Assembly: GCA_004564215.1 (NCBI GenBank)
Contig: CP024846.1
Coordinates: forward strand, 186,001-250,000
DNA from: Beijerinckiaceae bacterium
Lineage (GTDB): Bacteria; Pseudomonadota; Alphaproteobacteria; Rhizobiales; Beijerinckiaceae
DNA: 64,000 bases
Direction: 5' to 3'
The stretch's first letter is position 1; every line of letters begins with the position of its first letter. The translations under genes and the position numbers were made by a program. Shown piece by piece: positions 53,778-63,964 of the stretch. The notes beneath the pieces were generated by a model, which was not told the origin of the DNA, did not search any database, and saw nothing but the letters and a program-made list of their open reading frames with translations.

Positions 53778-55583
53778 CTACCTGCTGACGCCGAACATGG
53801 GCGAGTGAAAGGTTTTCAGCGTCTTGCCTTCGCCGAGGAACATGTGAACACCGCAAGGAAGACAGGGATCGAAGCTTCGCACCGTCCGCATGATGTCGAT
53901 GCCCTTGAAATTATCTGGGCCATTCTCCTCGAAGATCGGGGTATTCTGAACCGCATCCTCATAAGGGCCCGGAGTTCCATAGATATCGCGTGGATTGGCG
54001 TTCCAGGGCGTGGGCGGGTAGGGGTGATAATTCGCGATCTTGCCGTTACGGATCACAAGATGATGGGAAAGCACACCGCGCACAGCTTCATGGAAGCCGC
54101 AGCCGATGGCTTCGTTGGGAACCTTGAAATCGGTCCAGGTTTTGGTCCGCCCGGCCTGCAGTTCGCCAATCGCCTTTTCGACGAAATAAAGCGCTGCTGC
54201 CGCGGAATAGGCTTGGAAATAGGTTCGGGCTCGATCGCGCTCAATGGTATTGCTCCACTGCGGAACCTTCCATTCCAGTTCCATCTCGGGTTTCAAGGCC
54301 GTCCTCGGCAGATAGATCTTGACGCTATGTCCCGTCGCCTTGACATAGCCAATGTCGACAAGTGCAGCCAAAGCGGTGGCCCAGAGCCGCGCGATCGCGC
54401 CCCCGCCCGTGTCGAGGGCGAGATGGTCTCCTGTGCGCTTGTCCAACCAGCGCGGCGACATCACCCATGAATATTTGCCCTCGAAATCCCGCTTCTGCGG
54501 TCTGGGCGCGGTCGTCTGGTTCCACGGATGGTTCTGATCGATCTCATTGCCAAGAGGATCCTGGCGCACAAAGGTTTCGCGATTTTCCCAGCCGTCATAA
54601 TAGGAGCTGCCGAGCAGAATGCGCATTTGAAGATTAATGTCGACAAGGCTGGTGGTCACCAGGTTGCCGTCGACGATCACGCCCGGCGTGACGAACATCG
54701 CGCGACCCCACTCGGCCATGTTCCGGTATTGATAGTCGCACTTGTCCGGATCCTGGAAAGAGCCCCAGCATCCAAGTAAGATGCGGCGCCTTCCGACCTC
54801 TTCATAGCCAGGGAGCGCTTCGTAGAAGAAATCAAAGAGATCATCGTGAAGGGGCACGCATTTCTTCATGAATTCCACATAGCGCATTAAACGCGTCAAA
54901 TAATCGGTAAACAATTGCACGGACGGCACGGTCCCTACGCCACCGGGATAAAGGGTCGAGGGATGGACGTGCCTTCCCTCCATCAGGCAGAACATCTCGC
55001 GGGTGTAGCGGCTCACAACCAAAGTTTCGCGGTAGAAATCGCCCGTGAAGGGGTTGAGGGCTCGCATGATGTCACCGATCGTGCGGTAGCCATGGTCCGC
55101 GGCATGCGGCGCCGGCGTTGCCTCGGCTCGTGCGAGCAGGCCCGGATTGGTCTCCTTGACCATTTGCTCGCAGAAGTCGACGCCGACAAGATTGTCCTGG
55201 AAGATGTTGTGGTCGAACATATACTCGGCCGCTTCGCCGAGATTGGTGATCCATTCCGCGATCGCCGGAGGTTGAATGCCATAGGCCATGTTTTGGGCAT
55301 AGACCGAGCAGGTGGCGTGGTTATCGCCACAAATCCCGCAGATACGACTGGTGATGAAGTGCGCGTCGCGCGGGTCCTTACCCTTCATAAAGATGCTATA
55401 GCCGCGAAAGATGGAAGAGGTGCTGTGGCATTCCGCGACTCGTCGATTCTGAAAATCGATCTTGGTGTAGATGCCCAGACTCCCAACGATCCGGGTAATC
55501 GGATCCCAATTCATTTCGACCAGCGAACCGGCCGCCGAAGCGGCCGCGCTTTTGCCCTCTACGTCACGCAGAAATTCGGCCAT
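53778..55583 (-). CDS. hhyL: [NiFe]-hydrogenase large subunit, group 1h (actinobacterial type)
   Basis: The start is put at ATG 55583 (AAAGG 9 bases upstream; ATG 55589 is the alternative), giving 601 aa. Nickel ligands are RICGICGDNHATCS (Cys 82 and 85) and the C-terminal DPCLPCGVHMFLGEGK; the 21 residues after the His are the peptide removed by the maturation protease. The sequence around the first ligand pair fits the group 1h/5 enzymes such as Hhy of mycobacteria and the Ralstonia actinobacterial-type hydrogenase, which take up H2 at or below atmospheric level and tolerate O2. It forms a dimer with the small subunit 35 bp upstream. Confidence 0.95.
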   Translation of the reverse strand: MAEFLRDVEGKSAAASAAGSLVEMNWDPITRIVGSLGIYTKIDFQNRRVAECHSTSSIFRGYSIFMKGKDPRDAHFITSRICGICGDNHATCSVYAQNMAYGIQPPAIAEWITNLGEAAEYMFDHNIFQDNLVGVDFCEQMVKETNPGLLARAEATPAPHAADHGYRTIGDIMRALNPFTGDFYRETLVVSRYTREMFCLMEGRHVHPSTLYPGGVGTVPSVQLFTDYLTRLMRYVEFMKKCVPLHDDLFDFFYEALPGYEEVGRRRILLGCWGSFQDPDKCDYQYRNMAEWGRAMFVTPGVIVDGNLVTTSLVDINLQMRILLGSSYYDGWENRETFVRQDPLGNEIDQNHPWNQTTAPRPQKRDFEGKYSWVMSPRWLDKRTGDHLALDTGGGAIARLWATALAALVDIGYVKATGHSVKIYLPRTALKPEMELEWKVPQWSNTIERDRARTYFQAYSAAAALYFVEKAIGELQAGRTKTWTDFKVPNEAIGCGFHEAVRGVLSHHLVIRNGKIANYHPYPPTPWNANPRDIYGTPGPYEDAVQNTPIFEENGPDNFKGIDIMRTVRSFDPCLPCGVHMFLGEGKTLKTFHSPMFGVSR

Positions 55584-55618
55584 GACCATGTGCCTTTTTG
55601 CGATTGGGAGCCCTTGTC

Positions 55619-56683
<1,065 letters not shown>

Positions 56684-56854
56684 GCTGGTCCTCCCCACGT
56701 CTGCCTCAAAGCACGTCAAGCAGGCCAATTTTCCGCATGGCTCGCCCCAAAAGCGAATTGGCTAATCGCGTTCAAACGGTTTGGTTCCGTCCCCAAACAG
56801 ATTTTAGGAATTGTCGAGGTGCAGTCAGCAGCAGCGGAGACTTAGCTGTTGGTC

Positions 56855-57664
56855 CTATCGGAATTCGCGACTTGCTTCGATGATGCCGAAAAGCTTGCCC
56901 TTGTCCGGGGCGCATTCCGATTCGGATCGTTCATTGGGAACGAACAACATATTGGGCAGCAGCGTGTCCTTCGAGCCCCAGCCGGAGTAGGTCATCGGCA
57001 CCGATCTAAACTGCAGTGTCTCAAAAAACGCCTTGATGTCCGGGGTCGCATTTTCAAGGACGACGATCGGCCGGTCCCGGGCGATCAAGATTCTCATGCC
57101 GGTCAACGCCTGCAATTCATGGCGTTCGACGTCCAATTTTATGAATTTGATCTGGCGCCGCAAAACCTCATCCAGAGTATCGATCGGCACCTGTACAACA
57201 TTCAAGAGCTGCACTTCTGTTTCGTTGCCCAAAAAATCCCTTGGGTCATGCAGAGAGGCAGCCCCGTCATGATTCTTGGGAAAAAAGAAGCACTCAACCG
57301 AGCATTTGTCGCCAGCGGCAAATGGCCAAAGTCGGACGTTGTCCCTCCCCACTAAAAGGGGCCAATGACATGGGTTTGGCTCAAAGGCATGGACGAGCCC
57401 TTGTTGCCCAACCAAGTCCGCAAAAGCGAAAAGGTGGAAGCCTTGATTTGCACCCACGTCGAGAACCGTATCACCGGCTTTGATGACAAGCTCTCCAATC
57501 GCGCGCGTCAACATTTCGTTGATGTAGTGCTGCTGCGTTGGGGTGGCCGACAAAAGGGCATTCAGTAACAATATTGGGTCTTGATGAGGCGCGTGGAACC
57601 CTTTCTGATCGCTTCGGGAGCTAAGCCAGTTTAACAACCCCATGATATGCCTCGGTAGGTTCAA
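56855..57664 (-). CDS. FkbM-family methyltransferase
   Basis: The 269-aa protein has the SAM loop DTVLDVGANQGFHLFAFADL near residue 65, LVHAFEPNPCHWPLLVGR, and the FkbM D-x-E motif FIKLDVERHELQALTGM near 165. Substrate is probably a sugar. It lies 171 bp upstream of the hydrogenase small-subunit start on the same strand, but the gap likely holds the hydrogenase promoter, so it is probably a separate unit. Confidence 0.82.
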   Translation of the reverse strand: MNLPRHIMGLLNWLSSRSDQKGFHAPHQDPILLLNALLSATPTQQHYINEMLTRAIGELVIKAGDTVLDVGANQGFHLFAFADLVGQQGLVHAFEPNPCHWPLLVGRDNVRLWPFAAGDKCSVECFFFPKNHDGAASLHDPRDFLGNETEVQLLNVVQVPIDTLDEVLRRQIKFIKLDVERHELQALTGMRILIARDRPIVVLENATPDIKAFFETLQFRSVPMTYSGWGSKDTLLPNMLFVPNERSESECAPDKGKLFGIIEASREFR

Positions 57665-58178
57665 TCAGATTGGTAAGGACCGCGCCTGCAAAGCGTGACG
57701 AATGGCTACGAAGGCTGGCATTTATCCGGCCGAGATTGCCCGGTTGAGCGACTATTGGCAAGGTCAAACCCTAACTTTGAGACCCTTATTCCAAGTCACA
57801 AACTTCAGCAAAGACTAACGATTTCGCTATTGCGACTTAGCCGGCTGGCGAATCCGATGCAAAGTTCCGCAAATTGCGCGGCCAAGGGCGGCTTTAACTT
57901 CTTCATTATTGCGTGTTCAGGCCCTATGCAACCAATCGCCGCGGCGACTATTGCGGGTGATCCTTAGGATTGAACTGAAGCCCAGTTATGAGTGTCAAAA
58001 CCCTTATTCTAGGGTCCAAGCTCAATCAGTCTGGCACCCTCATCTTGAAGCCTGAGGTCGCGATCGATCGCGACTCCATGACTCTGCTGCTCTGATTCTT
58101 CTTGTGCTGTGCTGTTTTGGTGGACAGCGGAACGAATTCTTCAGCCCTCGATTAGGAAGCAGATAAGCCGTCCCACCG
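57665..58178. other. Intergenic region of about 510 bp
   Basis: This lies between divergent FkbM and DUF892 genes. An open frame at 57695-57967 has no ribosome site and no recognisable sequence, so it is not called. No strong hairpin or RNA is seen. Promoters for both sides are expected here. Confidence 0.45.
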
Positions 58179-58694
58179 ATGGAGCCGACCGTGCAGACCA
58201 TGGAAGAACTTTTTTATGCCCTTCTGCAGGACGTTTATTTCGCCGAGCAACAGCAGGTCAAAATCCTGCTCAAGCTTGCCAAAAAAAGCACCAATGAAAG
58301 ATTGCAGGAGGCCTTTATCAACCACCGCGACGATACGGAAGAACAAATTAGGCGTCTCGAGCGTGTGTTTGATGCGATCGGAAAAAAGCCCCACGGCCGA
58401 TCCTGCGATGCAATCCTCGGCATTATCGCGGAGGGTCAGGAAATTATGGATGATGTCGGCGACCCGGCCGTCCGCGACGCGGGCCTTCTGGCCGTCGCCC
58501 AGGCCGCAGAACACTACGAAATTGCGCGCTATGTGACGCTGCGATCCTGGGCCGAGCTTCTCGGGCTGGATGACGCCGTGGGTCTTCTCAGCGAAACACT
58601 TGCCGAGGAACAATATGCCGACGAGCTTTTGACAACAATTGCAAACGGCGGCGTCAACGAAAATGCGGCGGATCGACCCCAGGCCGCCGAATAG
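58179..58694 (+). CDS. DUF892 (YciE/YciF-like) ferritin-like protein
   Basis: The 171-aa protein begins MEPTVQTMEELFYALLQDVY and has helices with acidic and His residues spaced as in the ferritin-like four-helix bundle (NHRDDTEEQIRRLERVFDAI, AVAQAAEHYEIARYVTLRSW, LSETLAEEQYADELLTTIAN). DUF892 proteins are stress-induced in bacteria and may bind a di-metal centre. Start ATG 58200 is an in-frame alternative. It converges with the small secreted protein gene, 32 bp apart. Confidence 0.88.
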   Translation: MEPTVQTMEELFYALLQDVYFAEQQQVKILLKLAKKSTNERLQEAFINHRDDTEEQIRRLERVFDAIGKKPHGRSCDAILGIIAEGQEIMDDVGDPAVRDAGLLAVAQAAEHYEIARYVTLRSWAELLGLDDAVGLLSETLAEEQYADELLTTIANGGVNENAADRPQAAE

Positions 58695-58726
58695 ACAAAG
58701 CCGAATAGACAAAAATGCATAACTCT

Positions 58727-59113
58727 TCAGCGGTAGAACTGTCCATTATAGAACCGGCTGCCGTGCCAGCCGCGGTAGCCGATGCTACGTCCTGCGTATT
58801 TGTCGGCGGGGTACTGGGGCGCGCCAAAAAAGGCGCCAAAAGGCACTCCGTAAGTGACCTGATCGCCAGGCGCATCGTAGGCGTAAGAGCCGTAAGGCCA
58901 AGCATATATGCCGCCCTCTCCAGTACCCATGGTCCCGACGGCCGAACTATCCCTAGCTGCGGCTGAGTTTCGCTTCGGATGATGAACGTGGTGGATCGGC
59001 ACTTTGCCTGCGGTATTTACGGTTGCGTCGACACTCATTGGATCCGCGAGCACGGACGGCGTTGCTGCGAGCAGAAGTGAAACGGTTAATGCAGAGGTGG
59101 TTCTGATTTTCAT
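58727..59113 (-). CDS. Small secreted protein
   Basis: From ATG 59113 (AGAAGG upstream) the protein has 128 aa: a signal peptide (MKIRTTSALTVSLLLAATPS, cleavage after VLA), then a Gly/Tyr-rich mature part (GEGGIYAWPYGSYAYDAPGD, YRGWHGSRFYNGQFYR). No cysteines. The function is unknown; such Tyr/Gly-rich proteins are often envelope-associated. Confidence 0.65.
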   Translation of the reverse strand: MKIRTTSALTVSLLLAATPSVLADPMSVDATVNTAGKVPIHHVHHPKRNSAAARDSSAVGTMGTGEGGIYAWPYGSYAYDAPGDQVTYGVPFGAFFGAPQYPADKYAGRSIGYRGWHGSRFYNGQFYR

Positions 59114-59455
59114 GTCGTGCCTTCTCTGAGCCGCGGCTGACCAGATTCCGACACTAAGGTTTGACCCGCCACCGGTGCGCACGATCGTCACGGCCCTCTC
59201 CCCAGATAATGGGAAGGGCGCGTCCGATACAAGAGAAAAGCCAATCCGCCCGGAACGCTTCCGCGAGACGGGGAATTGGAATTTTGCTCTGAGGCATGAG
59301 CCTCTTCGGCGCCTTTATTTTTGCAACGATCACGGCGTCCGGCGTTAACGGCGCCGTCCGAGGAACCTCGGATGTTGTGGCGCCGCGCAATTGCCGCCGG
59401 TTCGCAAGGTCGTTTCGCTGGCCTCGCAAGGGGTCGGCGCCTTATTTTTCCTGGA

Positions 59456-59503
59456 GGTGAAAAAAGAAAGCCCCTGGTCTGAGTGTCCAGACAAACCAGG
59501 GGC
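59456..59503 (-). terminator. Intrinsic terminator on the minus strand with no gene to end
   Basis: On the minus strand GCCCCTGG..TCTG, loop GACACT, CAGACCAGGGGC forms a stem (59470-59503) with a small bulge, followed by TTTCTTTTTTC. That is a rho-independent terminator shape. No minus-strand coding gene ends here. Confidence 0.6.
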
Positions 59504-59640
59504 CCAGTTGAGGTGGCGAGGGAGCAGTGCCTGGGAGGGGGGCAGTAGAGCTCAACCTGGCCGCCACTGTGATCGCGTCAGTATCCCAAAAGTTCCCATG
59601 GACGGGCCATTTCAATGGCGCCTCACTTTGGGCCATGGAT
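59456..59640 (-). ncRNA. Candidate small RNA ending at the 59456 terminator
   Basis: Upstream of the minus-strand terminator, the segment CCAGGTTGAG (minus strand, near 59560) can pair with CTCAACTGG just before the terminator (near 59506), giving a second stem. There is no open frame with a ribosome site on this strand. The 5' end is unknown, so the right boundary is a guess. The match to known RNA families was not recognised. Confidence 0.3.
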
Positions 59641-59946
59641 GCAATGTGCTCAAACGCGCCGGTTGCACTCTACGCCCCCAGTTTTAATCTATTCCATCAC
59701 CCGCGGTGACACATCGCCCGAACGTATGATCATCATGGCATGGCGCTCCCGACACGGAGGCGGATCAGTTCGCGGACCTCAGGGCGCGTTGCAACAAGGC
59801 TCAACAGACGTGAGCTTAACAGAACGCAAAAAGGTACGGGAAGAGGTACTACCGAGGCTCCCCCTAATTTCCGATCATTGTTAGGCTGGGAATGACCGGG
59901 CGCTTTACGATCGGTTTTCTCCAGAGCGTTTGATTTGGAGAATACA

Positions 59947-60576
59947 ATGATCCGCCTCGTGACCGCTGAAAACGAACACCATTACCGCGACGAGATGGAT
60001 CAGGCCCTTCGGTTGCGACAACGGGTCTTGGTTCAAAAAAGGCGCTGGCGCGCTTTCGCAAAGCCCGCAGCGCGCGGCATAGATCAGGTAGACCACAAGC
60101 ATGCCGTGCATATGCTCTACATGAATGGCGGCAAGGTGCTTGGCTATCAGCGCATGGTTCCGACCACTCGCCAACATTTGTTGTGCGAAGTGTCGCCGGA
60201 ATTATGCAGGGTCGAGCCGCCGGTTGGCGCGCATATCTGGGAAGTTTCGCGCCAATGTGTGGAGCCGGATCATCAATCCCCCGGAGAGGTTGAATGCGAA
60301 ATTGCCAACGCGCTTTGGTCGGGCCTTGTCGAATGGGGCCTCCAGCGGGGAATTTCAAACTTCATTGTAGAGATTGAGCCTATGTCCCTGATGTCTGCCA
60401 TCGGACTCAATTTCCAACCGCTTCCCCTCGGGCTACCGTGCCAGATTGACGGTCAAGAATTGATGGCGGTGATGCTTGGCTTCGATCAACGGACGCTCGA
60501 TCGCATTTATGAAATGAGGGCGGAGCGTAGGAGAGTTCTGGCCGAGCCCCGGCGCGCCAAACGGCTCCACGCCTGA
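59947..60576 (+). CDS. Acyl-homoserine-lactone synthase (LuxI family)
   Basis: From ATG 59947 (TTGGAG 6 bases upstream) the protein has 209 aa. Residues that are invariant in LuxI enzymes are in place: Arg24 (LRLRQRV), Trp34 (KRRW), Asp46 and Asp49 (GIDQVDH), Arg69 (LGYQRM), Glu99 and Arg102 (WEVSRQC). It should make an acyl-homoserine lactone from S-adenosylmethionine and acyl-ACP or acyl-CoA. No luxR-type receptor gene is within the window, so the partner is elsewhere. Confidence 0.9.
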   Translation: MIRLVTAENEHHYRDEMDQALRLRQRVLVQKRRWRAFAKPAARGIDQVDHKHAVHMLYMNGGKVLGYQRMVPTTRQHLLCEVSPELCRVEPPVGAHIWEVSRQCVEPDHQSPGEVECEIANALWSGLVEWGLQRGISNFIVEIEPMSLMSAIGLNFQPLPLGLPCQIDGQELMAVMLGFDQRTLDRIYEMRAERRRVLAEPRRAKRLHA

Positions 60577-60626
60577 AAGTCCGAGTGAAAAGCGGCTGGT
60601 ACTTGGCCTTAGTCGCCACGCTCGGT

Positions 60627-61082
60627 TCAAAAACGGGTCCAGGTCATCCGGATCGGGCAACCGCGCATTGTAGGGTTGTCGTGGGCAAATCCTGTGCGAA
60701 GCAACATCTCTTCCGCGGGTTGGTTTTGGGCCTCAACGATCAGCGAAGTCACACCCGTGAGTTCCTGAAGATGTCGGACCATTGCGGTGCCGACGCCTCT
60801 TCGCCGGCACTCGGGTCGCACCACAAGATGCTGAATTCCGCAGATACATTTGGACCGTGCGCACCGATTCAGGATTGCGAGAGCTTCATACCCGTCCGTC
60901 GTCCAAACCGACGAGTAATAGCATTTCTCACGGATCCAGTTGAGGAGATCGTCACGCTTTTGTGCGGAGCAAACCGGCTCTTCCAAGCCAATTTCCCCTG
61001 CGGCCGAGCAAAGCAGTTCCGCGAGCGCTTCTGCGTCGCCGCGTCGACCCAGCCTGAACGCAGGCAAAGTCATGAGGTCCAC
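60627..61082 (-). CDS. GNAT-family N-acetyltransferase
   Basis: The 151-aa protein has the acetyl-CoA-binding motif VVRPECRRRGVGTAMVRHLQ near residue 86 and the C-terminal VEAQNQPAEEMLLRTGFAHD, the standard GNAT fold pattern. Substrate unknown. It converges with the AHL synthase gene (50-bp gap). The 27-aa membrane peptide gene is just upstream on the same strand (18-bp gap), possibly in one transcript. Confidence 0.85.
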   Translation of the reverse strand: MDLMTLPAFRLGRRGDAEALAELLCSAAGEIGLEEPVCSAQKRDDLLNWIREKCYYSSVWTTDGYEALAILNRCARSKCICGIQHLVVRPECRRRGVGTAMVRHLQELTGVTSLIVEAQNQPAEEMLLRTGFAHDNPTMRGCPIRMTWTRF

Positions 61083-61100
61083 GGCGAGGCCTCCTTTCTC

Positions 61101-61184
61101 CTAGCGCTTGATGAGCCCCGTCATGATCGCTGCCATCAGCAACACGCCTGCAATCAGCAGAACCCATCCCAGCCAATCAGGCAT
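61101..61184 (-). CDS. 27-residue membrane peptide
   Basis: ATG 61184 is preceded by GGAG at 6 bases. The peptide is MPDWLGWVLLIAGVLLMAAI followed by MTGLIKR: one hydrophobic helix and a basic end. A longer frame is open back to 61427 but has no ribosome site. It may be a small membrane protein cotranscribed with the GNAT gene. Confidence 0.55.
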   Translation of the reverse strand: MPDWLGWVLLIAGVLLMAAIMTGLIKR

Positions 61185-61546
61185 GTTCAACTCCGTTTTG
61201 GTTTGGCTCCAGTCATTGGAGGAACGCACCGCCGCCAGCGATTGAACCTGGATGCCTTGCTGGAAATCCCTAGTCACCTCCCATTTAGTGGACACGCGCG
61301 CGCTGGCAATTGTTTTGGAACTGCCTCGTCTTAGAATCGGGCGGGGGAGAGTTGGAAGAGCCGCCCGGCTGACGGCCAAGGCGCAAAAAAATGAAACGCG
61401 TTTGCCTAGGGGTCTTCGACCGGCCATCGGGCCAGCCGGAAGCCACCTGAATCACAAATATCGCTTCTGAGCGGCAAAAGTTCTGCCATGACCGGAACTT
61501 ATGGGCTCCCAGTTAATTGGTATCATCCAGAGTTCGGGAGGAAGCA
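61185..61546. other. Intergenic region of about 360 bp
   Basis: This lies between the divergent 27-aa peptide gene and the next plus-strand gene. I see no gene, RNA or convincing hairpin. It should hold promoters. Confidence 0.4.
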
Positions 61547-61852
61547 ATGCAATCGCAGATTGGAAATTGTTTCATCGAATACATTTGGCCCGCGCGCGGA
61601 ACCAGCAATCCGGAAGTCCTGGATCGCTTTCCCTTCTGGTCCGCCGATCCTGATGTGTATTACTTCCGCAGCTTGGCCCACGCTGGTTTCCGCAGCTTTT
61701 ATCGCGCGGACCATCACCATGCGGAGGAGATATCCGTCGGAGGTTCATCCAAGAAGGTGGTGCCGGAGGCGGTGCGGGTCGTCGATCAAAATGGCAGGGA
61801 ACTTTGCCGTTGGACCTCTGAAGACGAGTACGAAGAAATCCAGCATCATTGA
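61547..61852 (+). CDS. Hypothetical protein of 101 aa
   Basis: ATG 61547 follows GGAGGAAGCA, a strong ribosome site. The protein starts MQSQIGNCFIEYIWPARGTS and contains YYFRSLAHAGFRSFYRADHH and a C-terminal RELCRWTSEDEYEEIQHH. It has several His and Trp residues, no membrane segment and no known motif. The family is not recognised. Confidence 0.55.
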   Translation: MQSQIGNCFIEYIWPARGTSNPEVLDRFPFWSADPDVYYFRSLAHAGFRSFYRADHHHAEEISVGGSSKKVVPEAVRVVDQNGRELCRWTSEDEYEEIQHH

Positions 61853-61970
61853 CCTTCGAACTGTCGAGACCCTGACGATGGGCCCTGCGGTGGGCCGCCC
61901 GCCATGGCTTCCCGAGGACGATGGCGCACCTGCAAGCTTTCCGCACTTATACGCGAATTCATTGGGAAAT

Positions 61971-62046
61971 TGGCGCGCCCAAGGGGAATCGAACCCCTGT
62001 TTTCGCCGTGAAAGGGCGACGTCCTGGACCGCTAGACGATGGGCGC
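61971..62046 (-). tRNA. tRNA-Glu (TTC anticodon)
   Basis: On the minus strand the 76 bases show acceptor stem GCGCCCA with TGGGCGC, D arm region TCGTCTAGCGGTCCAGGAC, anticodon loop CTTTCAC with anticodon TTC (UUC), T arm with GGTTCGATTCC, and an encoded CCA. It lies 97 bp upstream of the recJ stop, on the same strand as recJ. Confidence 0.95.
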
Positions 62047-62143
62047 GGAGGCTGGTTGTCGACGGGCCTTACGACGTCATCACTCAGCGGGCGGACATAT
62101 AAAGGGCGCCGGCTGCGCTGGCAAGTTCAGTCAGAGCACTTAT

Positions 62144-63964
62144 TCAACAAGGTCTTGGCGAGGCGGCAGGTGCGAGATCGAGGAGCCGAAGCTGGACTCT
62201 GTCCACACCGCCCCAGCGGTCGAGGGCCAAGGATCCGGCAAGATGAACGAAATTGCCCCTCGCCGCATAAAGCGCCTGTCCCAGGGGTTCGTTCGCGCTG
62301 CGAAAGGCAATTCCCTCAATTTTGGCGCCACTGCTCGCCTGCGCCCGCAGCCGAAGGTGACCGTTGCCGATCATGGCAACATCGACGAGACGATGCGCGG
62401 GCAGCACAAATATCGGCTCGGGATTGCCGGCGCCATAAGGGCCGCCCCGCGCGAGATCGTGGATCAGGGCCGGGTTGGCCCCGGCTGCGGTCAGTGCAGC
62501 GTCGATCAGCAGCGCCTCGCCCGCTCGCGCCGAGATGACGGCGCCGGCAAGGGAGGCTTCAAGGAAGCTTTGAAAATCGCTCAACCGCTCCCGCGCAATG
62601 GTGATACCCGCCGCCATCGCATGGCCGCCGCCTTTGAGGAGAATTCCGGCTTCGAGCGCCGCACGCACCGCGCGGCCGAGATCGACGCCGGCAATCGAGC
62701 GGCCCGACCCGGTGCCGATCCCGGCCGCGTCGAATGCAATGGCGAAGGCCGGCCGCCCGGTCTTTTCCTTGAGCCGTGAGGCGACGAGACCGACAATGCC
62801 CGGATGCCAGCCGTCCTCGGCCACCACCACGGCGGCAGAGCCGTCCCCATCGCGGCCGGCCAGCGCTTGCGCTTCCGCCGCTTCGAGCGTGGCGCGCTCG
62901 ACCTCCTGTCGTTCGCGATTCAGCCGGTCGAGCTCCTCGGCGATGCGCCTGGCTTCGACCGGATCGGTCAGGCTCAACAGTTTTGCCCCAAGTGCCGCAT
63001 CGCCAATTCGTCCCCCGGCATTGATTCGCGGCCCGATGAGAAAGCCGAGATGATAAGGGGTTGGCGGGCCCTCCAGGCGGGCAATATCGAATAGGGTTTT
63101 GAGACCCACGCGGGCTCGGGCGTGGATCACCGCAAGACCTTTGGCGACAAAGGCACGGTTGAGCCCGGTCAGGGGCGCAACGTCGGCGATGGTTGCCAGC
63201 GCCACGAGATCGAGCCCGGCGAGCAAATCCGGGGCTTCTCGCGAGGCGGAAAAAAAACCGCGCCCACGCAAGAGCCGCTGCACCGCCACGAGAGTCATGA
63301 AAACAACACCCGCCGCGCAGAGCTGCCCGAGGCCTGAAAGATCGTCCTGCCGGTTTGGATTGACGACGAGAGCGGGGGGCAGGATTTCTGGCGCTTGATG
63401 ATGGTCGAGAACGATGGGATCGAGGCCAAGCCGGACCGCCTCGGCCAGCGGACTGTGGCTCGAGGTCCCGCAGTCGGCGGTAATCAAGAGGGTCGCACCG
63501 TCGCGGGCAAGAGTCTGAATCGCTTGGATGTTGGGGCCATAGCCTTCAAAAATCCGATCCGGGATGTGGATCAGGCAGGGGGCGCCGCAGTCACGAAAAT
63601 AATCGAAGAGAAGTGCGGAGGCGGCGGCGCCATCGACGTCGTAATCGCCAAAAACCGCGATTGTTTCGCGCTGCTCGATGGCCCCCGCAATTCGCTCGGC
63701 CGCGGCGCCCATGTCTTTGAGCTTATCCGGATCGGGCAGAAGGTTTCGCAGGGTAGGGTCCAGATAATCTTGCGCCATGTCCGGCGTGATGCCGCGTCCC
63801 GCCAAAACCCGCGACAAGAGATCGCCGGCGCCGTGGAGTTGCGCGATGGCAAGGGCCTGCGCTTCGCCGGCAACATTGAGCCGGTCGCGCCAAGGACGAC
63901 CGCGCGCCGAGCGCTCGACTCCAAGAACCGGGCGGCGGGAGCTGGTTGGAAGGGAATCACCCAT
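62144..63964 (-). CDS. recJ: Single-stranded-DNA-specific exonuclease RecJ
   Basis: The 606-aa protein has the DHH-family motifs: VFGDYDVDGAAASALLFDYF (motif I, near residue 105), TADCGTSSHSPLAEAV (motif II) and IVLDHHQAPE (motif III, near 182), with VVVAEDGWHPGIVGLVASRL and KGGGHAMAAGITI of the DHHA1 domain later. It degrades single-stranded DNA 5' to 3' in recombination and mismatch repair. It ends well inside the window and starts 37 bp before the right edge. tRNA-Glu follows it. Confidence 0.96.
   Translation of the reverse strand: MGDSLPTSSRRPVLGVERSARGRPWRDRLNVAGEAQALAIAQLHGAGDLLSRVLAGRGITPDMAQDYLDPTLRNLLPDPDKLKDMGAAAERIAGAIEQRETIAVFGDYDVDGAAASALLFDYFRDCGAPCLIHIPDRIFEGYGPNIQAIQTLARDGATLLITADCGTSSHSPLAEAVRLGLDPIVLDHHQAPEILPPALVVNPNRQDDLSGLGQLCAAGVVFMTLVAVQRLLRGRGFFSASREAPDLLAGLDLVALATIADVAPLTGLNRAFVAKGLAVIHARARVGLKTLFDIARLEGPPTPYHLGFLIGPRINAGGRIGDAALGAKLLSLTDPVEARRIAEELDRLNRERQEVERATLEAAEAQALAGRDGDGSAAVVVAEDGWHPGIVGLVASRLKEKTGRPAFAIAFDAAGIGTGSGRSIAGVDLGRAVRAALEAGILLKGGGHAMAAGITIARERLSDFQSFLEASLAGAVISARAGEALLIDAALTAAGANPALIHDLARGGPYGAGNPEPIFVLPAHRLVDVAMIGNGHLRLRAQASSGAKIEGIAFRSANEPLGQALYAARGNFVHLAGSLALDRWGGVDRVQLRLLDLAPAASPRPC

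Larger units (their letters stand above)
59114..59946. other. Long intergenic region (about 830 bp) before the AHL synthase gene
   Basis: Apart from the terminator and candidate RNA on the minus strand there is no supported gene. A dyad CCTAA..TTAGG at 59863-59885, 61 bases before the AHL synthase ATG, could be a regulator site; it does not clearly match a lux box. Open frames in this region (e.g. 59391-59687, 59615-59884) lack ribosome sites. Confidence 0.4.

Noticed and set aside
56684..56854. Possible sigma-54 promoter upstream of the hydrogenase small subunit
   Set aside because: TTGGCC and TGC are present but the spacing between GG and GC is two bases too long for a -24/-12 promoter.
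57695..57967. 90-aa frame between FkbM and DUF892 genes
   Set aside because: No ribosome site and no family pattern.
59615..59884. 89-aa frame upstream of the AHL synthase
   Set aside because: No ribosome site, no family pattern; overlaps the candidate RNA on the other strand.
61185..61427. Longer version (108 aa) of the 27-aa membrane peptide
   Set aside because: The added part is Arg-rich without a start signal, while ATG 61184 has GGAG at good spacing.
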